In this document: positions 17,560-26,535 of the stretch, piece by piece
How the letters are laid out: each line of letters starts with the position of its first letter
Position numbering within the stretch: the first letter of the stretch is position 1
The notes under the pieces: generated by a model
Told to the model about the DNA's origin: nothing
Seen by the model: only the letters and a program-made list of their open reading frames with translations
The model's database searches: none
Source of the DNA: Colwellia sp.
Lineage (GTDB): Bacteria > Pseudomonadota > Gammaproteobacteria > Enterobacterales > Alteromonadaceae
Length of the DNA: 32,174 nt
Assembly: GCA_022969175.1 (NCBI GenBank)
Contig: JALJPB010000050.1
Span: 1 to 32,174 of the forward strand
Direction of reading: 5' to 3'
Translations under genes and position numbers: made by a program

Positions 17560-19101
17560 ATGAATAAATTTATTTTTAAAGATGAAGTAGAAGAGCCTAC
17601 TAATAATAAAAAGCTAAGTAAGGCAAAAGTTTGGCGAGTATTAGTTGTCGATGATGATGAGTCTGTTCATCAAGTTACGCGCTTAGTATTAGCTGATGCT
17701 GAGATTGAATACCGAAAGTTGGATATTGTCTCGGTTTATTCTTCAAGTGAAGCCAAAGCTCTTTTAACGAAAGATAATAATTTCTGTATGGCTTTTGTTG
17801 ATGTGGTGATGGAAACAGATCATGCAGGACTTGAGCTGGTTGAATGGATTAGAAATGAATTAAAAAATCAAGACATACGTCTTGTGCTGAGAACCGGACA
17901 AGCGGGCTCAGCCCCCGAAGCAAGAGTCATCAGAGACTTTGATATTAATGACTACAAAGAAAAAACAGACTTCACCTCCGGAAAAATGATAACCACAGTT
18001 TATGCTGGAATAAGAGCATACCGTGACATTATGACCATCAAGCGTAGTTTAGATGCGTTTAAACAACTTATTAAAGCCACCCATGATTTACTTAAAATCA
18101 ATCAATTTCGGCAATTTGGTTCTGCCGCTCTAAATCATTTATTAACCTTGATGGATGTAGAGAGCTCTGCACTCTATATCGCAAGAACTAAAATTGACTT
18201 TGATGATCAAAGTTCAAATTTTATTATTGCCTGTACAGGAAAATATACCTGTCAAACGGATGATTTTGAATCGTCGACAATAGATGAAGATGTTAAACGT
18301 TTAATTCAACGAGCTTTCGAAGAAAAACAGCACATTACAAGTGATGGGTATTTCGTCGGATATTACCAAACCTCAAGTAATGCTTCATCAGTACTATATA
18401 TAGAGTTCGACGATGACGGTGAGAATTTTAAAGCTAATCTTGCAGAATTATTTGCTACCAATGTCGCTTTGATTTTGGAGAGTTTAGCTCATCAGCAAGA
18501 AGTTGAACGCACTCAAAAGGAGTTGCTATATATTGTTGGAGAAGCTATTGAAGCCAGAAGCGAAAATAAAGGCGCCCATGTAAGGCGTGTGGCTTTGATA
18601 TGTGAACTCTTAGCTAAAAAGCTTCAACTTAAAGAAGATTTTATTGAGGCTATTCGTCTAGCCGCACCTTTGCATGACTTAGGTAAACTAGGTATTCCTG
18701 AGAGAATTTTACAAAAAGAGGGCAAGTTAACCGAAGAAGAATGGGAAATCATGAAAACTCATACCAGTATTGGCTGCGAATTATTAAAAAAATCTTCCGT
18801 TGGTGTTTCAAAATTAGCAGCAAAGCTTGCACTTTATCATCATGAAAACTGGGATGGTAGCGGCTATCCCGAAGGGTTGACTGGTGTAAATATCCCCATT
18901 GAAGCACGCATAATGGCAATAGCAGATGTTTTTGACTCTTTAGGCTCTAGCAGAAGTTATAAATCACCTTGGGTGATTGACGATATTAGAGATTTTATGG
19001 CATCTGACAAGGGCAAAAAATTTGATCCGCAACTTATTAGTTTGCTTATGGAAAACTTCGAAGAGTTTTGTCAAATTCGTCAACAATATCCAGATAAATA
19101 A
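17560..19101 (+). CDS. Response regulator with REC, DUF3369 and HD-GYP domains (c-di-GMP phosphodiesterase)
   Basis: A 513-residue two-component output protein predicted to hydrolyse cyclic di-GMP. The REC domain (about 25-150) has the acidic pocket Asp31-33 (VVDDDES) and phosphoacceptor Asp81 (AFVDVVMETD). A DUF3369 domain (about 165-310) follows. A C-terminal HD-GYP domain (about 322-505) has ARSENKGAHVRRV, His372-Asp373 (LHDLGKLGIP), His401, His427-His428 (YHHENWDGSGYPEGL; GYP at 435-437) and DVFDSL, so all metal ligands appear intact. The start ATG at 17560 has a weak ribosome binding site. The histidine kinase begins 3 nt after the stop, so the pair is an operon and probably cognate. Confidence 0.93.
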   Translation: MNKFIFKDEVEEPTNNKKLSKAKVWRVLVVDDDESVHQVTRLVLADAEIEYRKLDIVSVYSSSEAKALLTKDNNFCMAFVDVVMETDHAGLELVEWIRNELKNQDIRLVLRTGQAGSAPEARVIRDFDINDYKEKTDFTSGKMITTVYAGIRAYRDIMTIKRSLDAFKQLIKATHDLLKINQFRQFGSAALNHLLTLMDVESSALYIARTKIDFDDQSSNFIIACTGKYTCQTDDFESSTIDEDVKRLIQRAFEEKQHITSDGYFVGYYQTSSNASSVLYIEFDDDGENFKANLAELFATNVALILESLAHQQEVERTQKELLYIVGEAIEARSENKGAHVRRVALICELLAKKLQLKEDFIEAIRLAAPLHDLGKLGIPERILQKEGKLTEEEWEIMKTHTSIGCELLKKSSVGVSKLAAKLALYHHENWDGSGYPEGLTGVNIPIEARIMAIADVFDSLGSSRSYKSPWVIDDIRDFMASDKGKKFDPQLISLLMENFEEFCQIRQQYPDK

Positions 19102-19104
19102 GCA

Positions 19105-20421
19105 ATGAGTATGGAAAGTATTCTTAAAAAAATTATCAACGGTGTTTCCAATACCTATGGTGAGGAATTCTTTTCGGTTATCACCAAACAATTAGATGAT
19201 GCAATTCAATCTGACTTTACCTTCATTGCTCGTTTAAATAAGGAAAAGCATAGTTGCCAAACTATTGCACTTATTGCTCATAGTAAACTCGTTGATAATT
19301 TTGAGTATGATCTTGAAGGCACCCCCTGTAATGATGTGACTGATAATTGTATTATTTTTTACCCGAAGAATATCACTGAACTTTACCCTAAGGATGATTT
19401 GCTTGTTGATATGGCAATTGAAGGCTACATAGGAGCTCCTTTAAATGATTCCAAGGGTGAAGTGCTGGGCATTATAGTTGCACTCTACCAAAGCCCAATC
19501 TTAGACAAAGATGTGACTTTAACGCTGTTTCAGTTATTTTCTAACCGAATAGCAGGTGAGTTTGAGCGAATTGATAAAGAAATAGAACTTAAAGAATTAA
19601 ACAACACGTTAGATAATAAAATTCAACAAAGAACCGCTGAGCTAGAATCAACGGTGCAGCAATTAAAACATGCCCATAGCCAATTGTTGACAGTAGAAAA
19701 AATGGCTGTTCTTGGTGATTTAGTAGCTGGTGTTGCCCATGAAGTTAATACGCCATTAGGAGTGGCAATTACCGCAGAAAGTCTTTTAAGTGAGGAGTTT
19801 GCTAGCTTTGAAGCTAAATTATTAGCAGAAAAACTCAGCAAGAAAGATATGAAACACTTTGTTGAGCAGAACCAGCAGTGTTTACCAATGATATCGCGTA
19901 ATTTACATCGGGCAAAAGAGATTATTGACAATTTCAAACGAATGGCAACAGAGCAAAGTGAATTTAAACAAGAGCTAATATATTTAAATACCTATTACCA
20001 ACGTCTTATATCAACTTTAAATCCATTATTAAAAAGGCGACAGGCGAAAATTATTTTTACCGGCTGTAGTGATGATTCCGTTATGACATTCCCAGGTTGT
20101 CATGCACAACTGCTGACCAATTTAGTGAATAATAGCATCCAGCATGGTTTTCTAGAAAATGGTAATAATATTATTACTATCTGCCTTGTGAATAAAGGAA
20201 GGGAGTTTATGGTTGACTATTTTGATAATGGCATTGGTATTGCCATAGACAATCAAGAGAATATATTTCAACCTTTTTATACTACTAAGCGAAATGTTGG
20301 CAAAACCGGCCTTGGCTTGTCTATTTGTTATAATTTAGTTTTAACCACATTAAAAGGAAGGTTTGAATGCCTTCCTTGTGAACAAGGCGTACACTTTAGG
20401 TATATATTTCAACCTTGTTAA
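19105..20421 (+). CDS. GAF-type sensor histidine kinase
   Basis: A 438-residue soluble kinase with no signal peptide or membrane segment. An N-terminal GAF-like sensor (about 1-155) has GEVLGIIVALY and a late GYIGAPLND strand. A coiled coil (about 155-200) leads to the HisKA region with phosphoacceptor His212 in GVAHEVNTPLGV. The ATPase domain has N-box NLVNNSIQHGF (339-349), G1 DNGIGI (374-379), FQPFYTTK and G2 GKTGLGLSICYN (399-410). HEVNTP is the form common in GAF/PAS hybrid kinases. Since it is translated right behind the HD-GYP regulator, it most likely phosphorylates that protein's Asp81. The signal sensed is unknown. Confidence 0.9.
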   Translation: MSMESILKKIINGVSNTYGEEFFSVITKQLDDAIQSDFTFIARLNKEKHSCQTIALIAHSKLVDNFEYDLEGTPCNDVTDNCIIFYPKNITELYPKDDLLVDMAIEGYIGAPLNDSKGEVLGIIVALYQSPILDKDVTLTLFQLFSNRIAGEFERIDKEIELKELNNTLDNKIQQRTAELESTVQQLKHAHSQLLTVEKMAVLGDLVAGVAHEVNTPLGVAITAESLLSEEFASFEAKLLAEKLSKKDMKHFVEQNQQCLPMISRNLHRAKEIIDNFKRMATEQSEFKQELIYLNTYYQRLISTLNPLLKRRQAKIIFTGCSDDSVMTFPGCHAQLLTNLVNNSIQHGFLENGNNIITICLVNKGREFMVDYFDNGIGIAIDNQENIFQPFYTTKRNVGKTGLGLSICYNLVLTTLKGRFECLPCEQGVHFRYIFQPC

Positions 20422-21011
20422 CTTTTAGATAGTTTATCAACGGTTGCAGAACAAGCTTGTAGAAAAGTATCAATAAAATATTTTACCTCAGGCATATTCT
20501 TTTGCATATCAGCAATCTTAGTTCCTAAACGCTCTTTTACATGCTCAAATTCTGGGTTTTTATGGTTTAGCTCATCAAGGGCTTTGATGTAGGCGACCAG
20601 AATATCAGCTGCCTTGACGATATCCTTATATTCTTTGTCGACATTGTCTTGTACAACTATATCACTATAGTACTCTTGAAATTCATCAGGCAATGAGGAT
20701 AAACACTCTTGCTCAGCGAAAAATTCAATTTTTTTAAATTCACGGGCTATTTCAGCATTGGCATATTTTGTTGGGCTTACAATATCGCCATACCTGGTTT
20801 CACTTGCTTCATGGTATAAGGCAATGGTTGAAACCTTATCGGCATTAATATCACCATTAAATAGCTTGTTTTTAATAACGGCTAGTAAATGGGCAACAAT
20901 GGCGACTTGGTGGGAGTGCTCTGCAACGTTTTCTGGTTTTACGCAGAACATTAATGACCATCGTTTGATCAGTGGCATTCTAAACATCCAAGCTAAAAAA
21001 GTACTTTGCAT
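20418..21011 (-). CDS. yfbR: YfbR-like 5'-deoxynucleotidase with altered HD motif
   Basis: YfbR hydrolyses 5'-deoxyribonucleoside monophosphates and belongs to the HD phosphohydrolase superfamily. The 197 residues match E. coli (199) with WSLMFCVKPENVAEHSHQVAIVAHLLA near the N-terminus, GDIVSPTKY and KAADILVAYIKALDEL. His32, His67, Glu71 and Asp136 correspond to E. coli His33, His68, Glu72 and Asp137. However, the Asp that follows His68 (Asp69) is Glu68 here: the codon is GAA in the stretch read as LYHEASE. Carboxylate is kept, so activity may persist. alaA lies 12 nt upstream, as in E. coli. The stop overlaps that of the convergent kinase by 4 nt. Confidence 0.92.
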   Translation of the reverse strand: MQSTFLAWMFRMPLIKRWSLMFCVKPENVAEHSHQVAIVAHLLAVIKNKLFNGDINADKVSTIALYHEASETRYGDIVSPTKYANAEIAREFKKIEFFAEQECLSSLPDEFQEYYSDIVVQDNVDKEYKDIVKAADILVAYIKALDELNHKNPEFEHVKERLGTKIADMQKNMPEVKYFIDTFLQACSATVDKLSKS

Positions 21012-21023
21012 AGTGACCCTTTA

Positions 21024-22238
21024 TTATTGTTTATAATTAGCAAAAAAGGCTTTTAACTTCTCTAAGGCTGCGCTTAACTCATCGACATGAGGAAGAAAAA
21101 CCAAACGAAAATAATTGTTTTCTTTGATATTAAAAGCGCGACCATGAACTAATAATATTTTTTCTTGTTTTAGTAAGTCCAGAATCATTTTTTCATCATC
21201 TTCGATGTTGAATTTACTCTTATCTACTTTAACAAATAAATACAGTGCTCCCATCGCAGGGTTACAAGATAAACCATCAATTTCATTTATTAATTTATAG
21301 GCTAAGTCGCGCTGTTTAAGTAAGCGTCCATCACCTTGTATCAGTTCGTTGATACTCTGATAGCCGCCAAGTGCAGTTTGTATTGCATGTTGAGAAGGTA
21401 CATTGGCGCACATTCGCATTGAGGAAAGTAGCGTTAAACCTTCAATGTAATCTTCAGCATGAATTTTCGGCCCCGTGATCACCATCCAACCAGAGCGAAA
21501 ACCCGCTATACGATAATTTTTTGATAAGCCGCCAAAGCTAATAATTAAAACATCATTTGCCAACCTTGCCGTAGGAATATGAACGGCATCTTCAAATAAT
21601 ATTTTGTCGTATATCTCGTCACTAAATATGATTAACTGATGTTTTCTTGCCAGAGCAATTAATTCAAGTAAAATATCTTGTGAGTAAACTGCCCCAGTAG
21701 GGTTGTTTGGATTTATTAAGACCAAAGCTTTAGTTTTACTGGTTATTTTACTTTCAATATCTTTGATATCAGGAAACCACTGGTTTTGTTCATCACAGCA
21801 ATAGTGAATGGGGCTACCACCAGAAAGGGATACCGCCGCTGTCCAAAGCGGATAATCAGGTGCCGGAATTAATACTTCATCGTCATTGTCTAGCAAGGCT
21901 TGCATTGCCATGACTATAAGCTCACTTACACCATTACCAATATAGATATCATCAACACTGACATCTTTTATTTGCTGTTGCTGGAAATACTGCATTACGG
22001 CAACACGGGCAGAATATATACCTTGAGATTCACTATAACCTTGAGAATTAGGTAAATTATGGATCACATCTTTTAAAATATCATCGGGCGCTTCAAAACC
22101 AAATGGGGCAGGGTTGCCAATATTGAGTTTTAAAATTTTATGTCCTTCATCTTCAAGGCGGCGTGCTTCAATCGCTATTTGTCCTCTGATGTCATAACAA
22201 ACATTGTCTAATTTTGATGATTTTTTAATACTTTTCAT
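21024..22238 (-). CDS. alaA: AlaA, glutamate-pyruvate (alanine) aminotransferase
   Basis: AlaA is a PLP-dependent class I aminotransferase that makes alanine from pyruvate and glutamate. The protein has 404 residues (E. coli 405). PLP contacts are visible: Asn175-region NPNNPTG, Asp207 and Tyr210 in FSDEIYDKI, and Schiff-base Lys240 in SFGGLSKNYRIAGFRSGW. LNIGNPAPFGFEAP and GYSESQGIYSAR near the N-terminus are typical of the YfbQ/AlaA subgroup. yfbR follows 12 nt downstream on the same strand, so they form an operon. The pyruvate/alanine role fits with the nearby acetolactate synthase but no shared regulation is visible. Confidence 0.95.
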   Translation of the reverse strand: MKSIKKSSKLDNVCYDIRGQIAIEARRLEDEGHKILKLNIGNPAPFGFEAPDDILKDVIHNLPNSQGYSESQGIYSARVAVMQYFQQQQIKDVSVDDIYIGNGVSELIVMAMQALLDNDDEVLIPAPDYPLWTAAVSLSGGSPIHYCCDEQNQWFPDIKDIESKITSKTKALVLINPNNPTGAVYSQDILLELIALARKHQLIIFSDEIYDKILFEDAVHIPTARLANDVLIISFGGLSKNYRIAGFRSGWMVITGPKIHAEDYIEGLTLLSSMRMCANVPSQHAIQTALGGYQSINELIQGDGRLLKQRDLAYKLINEIDGLSCNPAMGALYLFVKVDKSKFNIEDDEKMILDLLKQEKILLVHGRAFNIKENNYFRLVFLPHVDELSAALEKLKAFFANYKQ

Positions 22239-22404
22239 TATTCTTAACTTCTCAGTGAAATTCCAATTATGTTACTCGTTATTCATTGTTGCTAAAATTC
22301 AGTGATTTTGAAACAGTTTATTGCAAATTTTTTAGTGTGATTTATCCAGAACAGGTTAATCTGGTTATTAGTGTGATGTTTATTGTATAAAAGTAGAGGT
22401 TTAT

Positions 22405-23049
22405 ATGGCGTTACCTTTAATAATCGCTGGCGCAGCTGCTTTATCGGCATTGGCAGTGAAAGGCCTAAATATTGACAGAAAGTCACAACAAAAACTTCGA
22501 CAGAAGTTAACGCGTGCACTTCAGTTATCAGACTTAAGTGAGCATCAATCCCCCGTGGCTATTTATCCTAGTGATTTTTTAGTATCCGAGCAGAGTGTAG
22601 CTCCTCAAATTGGCGCTATTGTTTGTTGTGGTATTGGCGGGATACTTGACCATACCGGAATTTGGCTTGGAGATGACTTAATTGTAGAGCTTGCTGGTAA
22701 TGGTTTGATTAAGGCTATTTCCAGTGAGCGTTTTATTAATGAGCGATCAGGTAAACAAATATTTATTGCCTGCAACTCTTTAGGTCAACCTTTAGTTAAT
22801 GAGTCTGCCGCTAAAATTGCTAGTGAGCAGATATTTCAATACCGTGATTACCACATGATAGAGAACAATTGTCATCATTTTATTTGGCAGTGTTTTAAAC
22901 CAAACGATCACTCGATAACAACGTTCAAATCACTTAATGTACATTTAGCGCAATATTTTGATCGAGTTGTTTATTGGGATTTATGCGAGGTAGACAACGA
23001 AAGGTTTGATAGTGCTAGAAAACTAAAGTCTTTTCAGCGAAAAAGGTAA
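22405..23049 (+). CDS. LRAT/NlpC-P60-superfamily protein with N-terminal membrane segment
   Basis: A 214-residue protein of unknown role. Residues 3-19 are hydrophobic (PLIIAGAAALSALAV), a signal anchor or membrane segment. After a basic linker comes a domain like the lecithin:retinol acyltransferase branch of the NlpC/P60 superfamily (about 66-165): GAIVCCGIG, then His83 in DHTGIWLGD, ELAGNG, and Cys156 in ENNCHHFIWQC, where the nucleophilic Cys sits in an NC-H-F context. Such proteins act as acyltransferases, phospholipases or peptidases, so the substrate cannot be assigned. AGAGGT precedes the ATG at 22405. It is divergent from alaA and convergent with proS, with no obvious partner. Confidence 0.75.
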   Translation: MALPLIIAGAAALSALAVKGLNIDRKSQQKLRQKLTRALQLSDLSEHQSPVAIYPSDFLVSEQSVAPQIGAIVCCGIGGILDHTGIWLGDDLIVELAGNGLIKAISSERFINERSGKQIFIACNSLGQPLVNESAAKIASEQIFQYRDYHMIENNCHHFIWQCFKPNDHSITTFKSLNVHLAQYFDRVVYWDLCEVDNERFDSARKLKSFQRKR

Positions 23050-23095
23050 GTGAAATACCCGATAAATAGTTTATCGATTGATTTTTATTAAAGAA

Positions 23096-23127
23096 AATAA
23101 CGGCTGCCAAAATCAGCAGCCGTTATT
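23096..23127. terminator. Terminator between the LRAT-like gene and proS
   Basis: AATAACGGCTGC (23096-23107) and GCAGCCGTTATT (23116-23127) form a perfect 12-bp stem with an 8-nt loop between two convergent genes. In the minus direction it is followed by TTCTTTAATAAAAA, so it serves proS best, and it may serve the plus-strand gene as well. Confidence 0.88.
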
Positions 23128-23155
23128 ACCAGCCGTAAAGTAAAAAGTTATATTT

Positions 23156-24868
23156 TTACTTTTCAAACAAGCTCATGATGTTATCAATTGCCATTAGTGA
23201 TTTTTCACCAGTGATACGATTTTTAACTTCAATTTCTTGATTGTCTAAATTACGTTCACCGATAATAAGCAAACAAGGTGTACCAATCAATTCATGATCA
23301 GCAAACATCACGCCAGGGCGCTCTTTTCTGTCATCAAATAGTACTTCGATACCTGCCTGTTGAAGTTGCTGATAAATTTTCTCTGCAGTTTCTTTAACAC
23401 GGACAGATTTAGCCATATTCATTGGTACAATTGCTACTTGGAAAGGAGCAATTGCAGATGGCCATTTAATACCATATTTATCATGATTTTGCTCAATAGA
23501 AGCGGCAACAATTCGTGAAACACCAATTCCGTAACAACCCATGGTTAAAATTTGGTTTTTACCTGCTTCGGTTAATACACCGCATTTCATCGCTTGGGCA
23601 TACTTATCACCTAATTGGAAAATATGACCAACTTCAATACCACGTTTGATGACAATTTTACCTTTGCCACATGGGCTTGGATCACCTTCTACAACGTTTC
23701 TAAGATCTTCAACTGTGTAATCACTACAGTCTCTGTCCCAGTTAACACCAGTAAAGTGAACATTGTCAGTATTAGCACCACAAACAAAGTCAGCTAAATG
23801 TGCTGCACTGCGGTCAACTATAACTAAGATTGTCATGTCGACTGGTCCGATTGAACCTGCATTACAGCCTACTGATGCTAGAATTTGTTCTTCACTTGCG
23901 AAGGTTAATGGTGTTGCAATTTGTGCAAGGTTTTCAGCTTTAATCTCATTTAACTGATGATCGCCTCTAAGTACTAATGCAATTATTGGCGCAGTTTCTC
24001 CTTTATCCGTTTCACCAACAACTAATAAGGTTTTAACTGTTGATTTAATATCGACTTTTAAAAACTCTGACACTGCATCAATAGTTTTAGCATTAGGCGT
24101 ATCAATACGAGACAATGTTTGATTAGGAGCTGGTCGGTCCCCTATAGGAGCTAAAGCTTCTGCCTTTTCAACGTTTGCGGCAAAGTCACTTTCATCACTA
24201 AAAGCAATGTCATCTTCACCTGAGTCGGCTAATACATGAAATTCATGAGATACGGCACCACCAATAGAGCCTGTATCTGCAATTACCGGACGGTAATCTA
24301 AGCCGAGACGTTCAAATATACGGCAATAGGCGTCAAACATTATATCGTAAGTTTTCTGCAGACATTCTTGAGATAAATGGAAAGAGTAAGCATCTTTCAT
24401 TAAAAATTCACGACCACGCATCACACCAAATCTCGGGCGTATTTCATCACGGAATTTTGTTTGAATTTGAAATACATTGAGCGGTAACTGTTTATAGCTG
24501 TTAATTTCATTACTAACGAGCTTGGTGATAACTTCTTCGTGAGTTGGGCCAAGAACAAAAGCACGATGATGTCTATCATTTAACCTCAGTAATTCTGGGC
24601 CATAGTCATTCAATCGACCTGACTCTTCCCATAAATCAGCAGGCTGAACCATAGGCATTAAAACTTCGATGGCATTTGCTCGCTCCATCTCTTCTCTAAC
24701 AATGTTTTCAACTTTTCTAAGAACTTTTAAACCTGTTGGTAACCAAGTATATAAACCTGAAGCGACATTACGTACTAAACCTGCACGTAACATTAGTTGG
24801 TGGCTGATAACCTCAGCGCTTGCCGGTGTTTCTTTTAAAGTAGACAGTAAGTATTGGCTAGTACGCAT
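23156..24868 (-). CDS. proS: Prolyl-tRNA synthetase with INS editing domain
   Basis: ProRS charges tRNA-Pro; the bacterial type also clears Ala-tRNA-Pro through its inserted (INS) editing domain. The 570 residues (E. coli 572) begin [20 protein letters not shown]. Class II motif 1 region [16 protein letters not shown] is at 39-53. The TxE loop GPTHEEV (107-113) and motif 2 [20 protein letters not shown] (139-158) follow. The INS domain spans about 220-405, with the editing Lys279 in [11 protein letters not shown]. Motif 3 is [13 protein letters not shown] (444-456), and the anticodon-binding domain is at the C-terminus. A CGGAA-TAAG-TTCCG hairpin (24884-24897) sits just before the ribosome binding site GAGGAAAA. 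Confidence 0.98.
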   Translation of the reverse strand: MRTSQYLLSTLKETPASAEVISHQLMLRAGLVRNVASGLYTWLPTGLKVLRKVENIVREEMERANAIEVLMPMVQPADLWEESGRLNDYGPELLRLNDRHHRAFVLGPTHEEVITKLVSNEINSYKQLPLNVFQIQTKFRDEIRPRFGVMRGREFLMKDAYSFHLSQECLQKTYDIMFDAYCRIFERLGLDYRPVIADTGSIGGAVSHEFHVLADSGEDDIAFSDESDFAANVEKAEALAPIGDRPAPNQTLSRIDTPNAKTIDAVSEFLKVDIKSTVKTLLVVGETDKGETAPIIALVLRGDHQLNEIKAENLAQIATPLTFASEEQILASVGCNAGSIGPVDMTILVIVDRSAAHLADFVCGANTDNVHFTGVNWDRDCSDYTVEDLRNVVEGDPSPCGKGKIVIKRGIEVGHIFQLGDKYAQAMKCGVLTEAGKNQILTMGCYGIGVSRIVAASIEQNHDKYGIKWPSAIAPFQVAIVPMNMAKSVRVKETAEKIYQQLQQAGIEVLFDDRKERPGVMFADHELIGTPCLLIIGERNLDNQEIEVKNRITGEKSLMAIDNIMSLFEK

Positions 24869-24955
24869 TGCTAGAGTTTTCCTCGGAATAAGTTCCGTTA
24901 AATCGAATGATAAAATTGCGCTTATTCTAACAGGGCGGGTGCTTAGGTGTAAGTG

Positions 24956-25939
24956 CTATCTTGTCATTTTTTTCACAAAAACAACAACAAATAGTGCAAT
25001 AGTAAAACTGCCAGTAAAAGCTTCAAGAGCAGCAATACCTCTTGATATACCCACAGGAGTAAAGTCACCATAACCAAGAGTAGTGAAAGTGACTACTGAG
25101 TAATATAAACAGGATAAAAATAAAGAAAAATTTTCATCAAAATTTAATTGGCTATCATAGGATAAGAATTCCCCTTGATAATTTAGGCCAGTAAAAGTAT
25201 AGATGAAAGCACAAAATAAGATAATCCCAATAGATAAACCGACAATTCTTAACGGGGCTTCACCATAACCACAAAATAAGTCGACTACCTTTGATAATAT
25301 ACGCTTTCGACTATATTTTGGCAGCTGCATGCGCCTCATTGTAAGTTCTTTTTGGATGAAATCTCCTGACAGACTAAATATCCCTTCATGCTCAGCATGT
25401 TTTCTTAAATCACGGTATATTTCTTCAGCTTGTTCAAAGTTATCAATGGCTGCTTGTTTATTTCCCTTTTTCATTGATGCTTTTGCTGTATTTTCCTGGC
25501 TGAGTTTGGCACCAATTTTAACATTTTCGAACTTGCTTCCCGCCCATTTTACCCCTAACATATTCGCCTGCTGTAAATCAGCGCAGTTTAAATTAGCATC
25601 CCTAAGATCTGCTTTCATCAAACTGGTTTTGAAAAATTTGATATTGAATAAATGTGCGCCTTTTAAATTCGCTCGGTATAAGTCACTGTAAGAAAAATCA
25701 TATCCTTGTTTTTTGTGGTGGTTAACTAAATCAATACCTTCAAAATTTCCTTTTTTTAGCTTCAACCCACGTAGCATTCCACCAGCTTTTGCGTATTGTT
25801 CAAGCAGGCCTTTAACATGTGGCTCAGACTTATCAATTGATGCGTCATGCCAATAGCAATATCCCGATGGCTTGGCCTCATTATGACAGTGAATATTGTC
25901 GGGATCACAATACTGGCATAATTGCTTTAATTTACTCAT
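24956..25939 (-). CDS. Cys/His-cluster, pentapeptide-repeat, two-TM potassium channel fusion
   Basis: A 327-residue protein with three parts. Residues 1-40 carry four Cys (8, 11, 18, 28) and His17, 19 and 31 in CQYC...HCHN...CYWH, a probable metal-binding module. Residues about 55-145 are pentapeptide repeats of the A(D/N)Lxx type (YRANLKGAHL, LMKADLRDANL, CADLQQANML). After a TPR-like charged helix (159-186) and linker comes a two-TM ion channel domain (Ion_trans_2). It consists of TM1 at 231-250 (RIVGLSIGIILFCAFIYTF), a pore loop with the K+ selectivity filter TTLGYGD (286-292) and TM2 at 303-322. Its stop lies 88 nt before proS on the same strand, so the two may be cotranscribed. The ligand controlling the channel is unknown. 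Confidence 0.88.
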   Translation of the reverse strand: MSKLKQLCQYCDPDNIHCHNEAKPSGYCYWHDASIDKSEPHVKGLLEQYAKAGGMLRGLKLKKGNFEGIDLVNHHKKQGYDFSYSDLYRANLKGAHLFNIKFFKTSLMKADLRDANLNCADLQQANMLGVKWAGSKFENVKIGAKLSQENTAKASMKKGNKQAAIDNFEQAEEIYRDLRKHAEHEGIFSLSGDFIQKELTMRRMQLPKYSRKRILSKVVDLFCGYGEAPLRIVGLSIGIILFCAFIYTFTGLNYQGEFLSYDSQLNFDENFSLFLSCLYYSVVTFTTLGYGDFTPVGISRGIAALEAFTGSFTIALFVVVFVKKMTR

Positions 25940-26008
25940 ATATTGAGTATAGTGTCTGCAAATTTAAAAGTTGTATTTCTTATAAAGTAAACATTTTAAG
26001 GGGTAAAT

Positions 26009-26494
26009 ATGAAATTAGAACTAATACGCGCCGATTATCACAATGAACAACACAGTACAGATTTATTGATGCTACTTAACTCATATGCAGTAGATCCTAT
26101 GGGCGGTGGTGAAGAACTATCTGATTATGTTAAATCAAATTTAATTAAGTCGATGGCATCACGTCAGGATGTTTTTACTGTGCTCTGTTATGTCGATGAT
26201 GTGCCAGCAGGGCTAATTAATTGCATTGAGGGTTTTTCAACCTTCAGTGCTAAACCTTTAATGAATATTCATGACGTTACGGTTTTGCCAAAATATAGAG
26301 GTTTAGGGTTAAGTGAAAAGATGTTTATTGAAGTAGAAAAACTTGCAAAAGAAAAAGATTGCTGCAAGTTAACTTTAGAAGTTTTAGAAGGTAATAAAGT
26401 GGCAAAAAATGCTTATGAAAAATACGGCTATTCGGGTTATGAACTTGATCCTGAAATGGGAAAAGCGATTTTTTGGCAAAAAAAATTAAAATAA
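26009..26494 (+). CDS. GNAT-family N-acetyltransferase
   Basis: A 161-residue acetyltransferase. Motif A is clear: VLPKYRGLGLSEKMFIEVEKLA (about residues 92-113), where RGLGLS contacts the acetyl-CoA pyrophosphate. Motif B follows with LTLEVLEGNKVAKNAYEKYGYSGYEL, the usual Asn/Tyr-rich region. MNIHDVTV forms the beta4 strand. The acceptor is not recognisable. It resembles RimI-like small-molecule or amine acetyltransferases only in fold. TTAAGGGGTAAAT provides a strong ribosome binding site. It is divergent from the channel gene, with 69 nt between starts, and convergent with the S4 gene. Confidence 0.88.
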   Translation: MKLELIRADYHNEQHSTDLLMLLNSYAVDPMGGGEELSDYVKSNLIKSMASRQDVFTVLCYVDDVPAGLINCIEGFSTFSAKPLMNIHDVTVLPKYRGLGLSEKMFIEVEKLAKEKDCCKLTLEVLEGNKVAKNAYEKYGYSGYELDPEMGKAIFWQKKLK

Positions 26495-26514
26495 GAGCTT
26501 AATGGCTAGCTTTT
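26493..26514. terminator. Weak bidirectional terminator between GNAT and S4 genes
   Basis: AAGAGCT (26493-26499) pairs with AGCTTTT (26508-26514) including one G-U, with an 8-nt loop. In the minus direction it is followed by a T-rich run (ATTTTAATTTTTTTT), so it could end the S4 gene. It overlaps the stop codon of the GNAT gene. Confidence 0.4.
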
Positions 26515-26535
26515 ATAAAACATTGAACTCAATAT

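Noticed and set aside
22292..22519. Minus-strand frame overlapping the start of the LRAT-like gene
   Set aside because: It overlaps a supported gene and has no domain or ribosome binding site.
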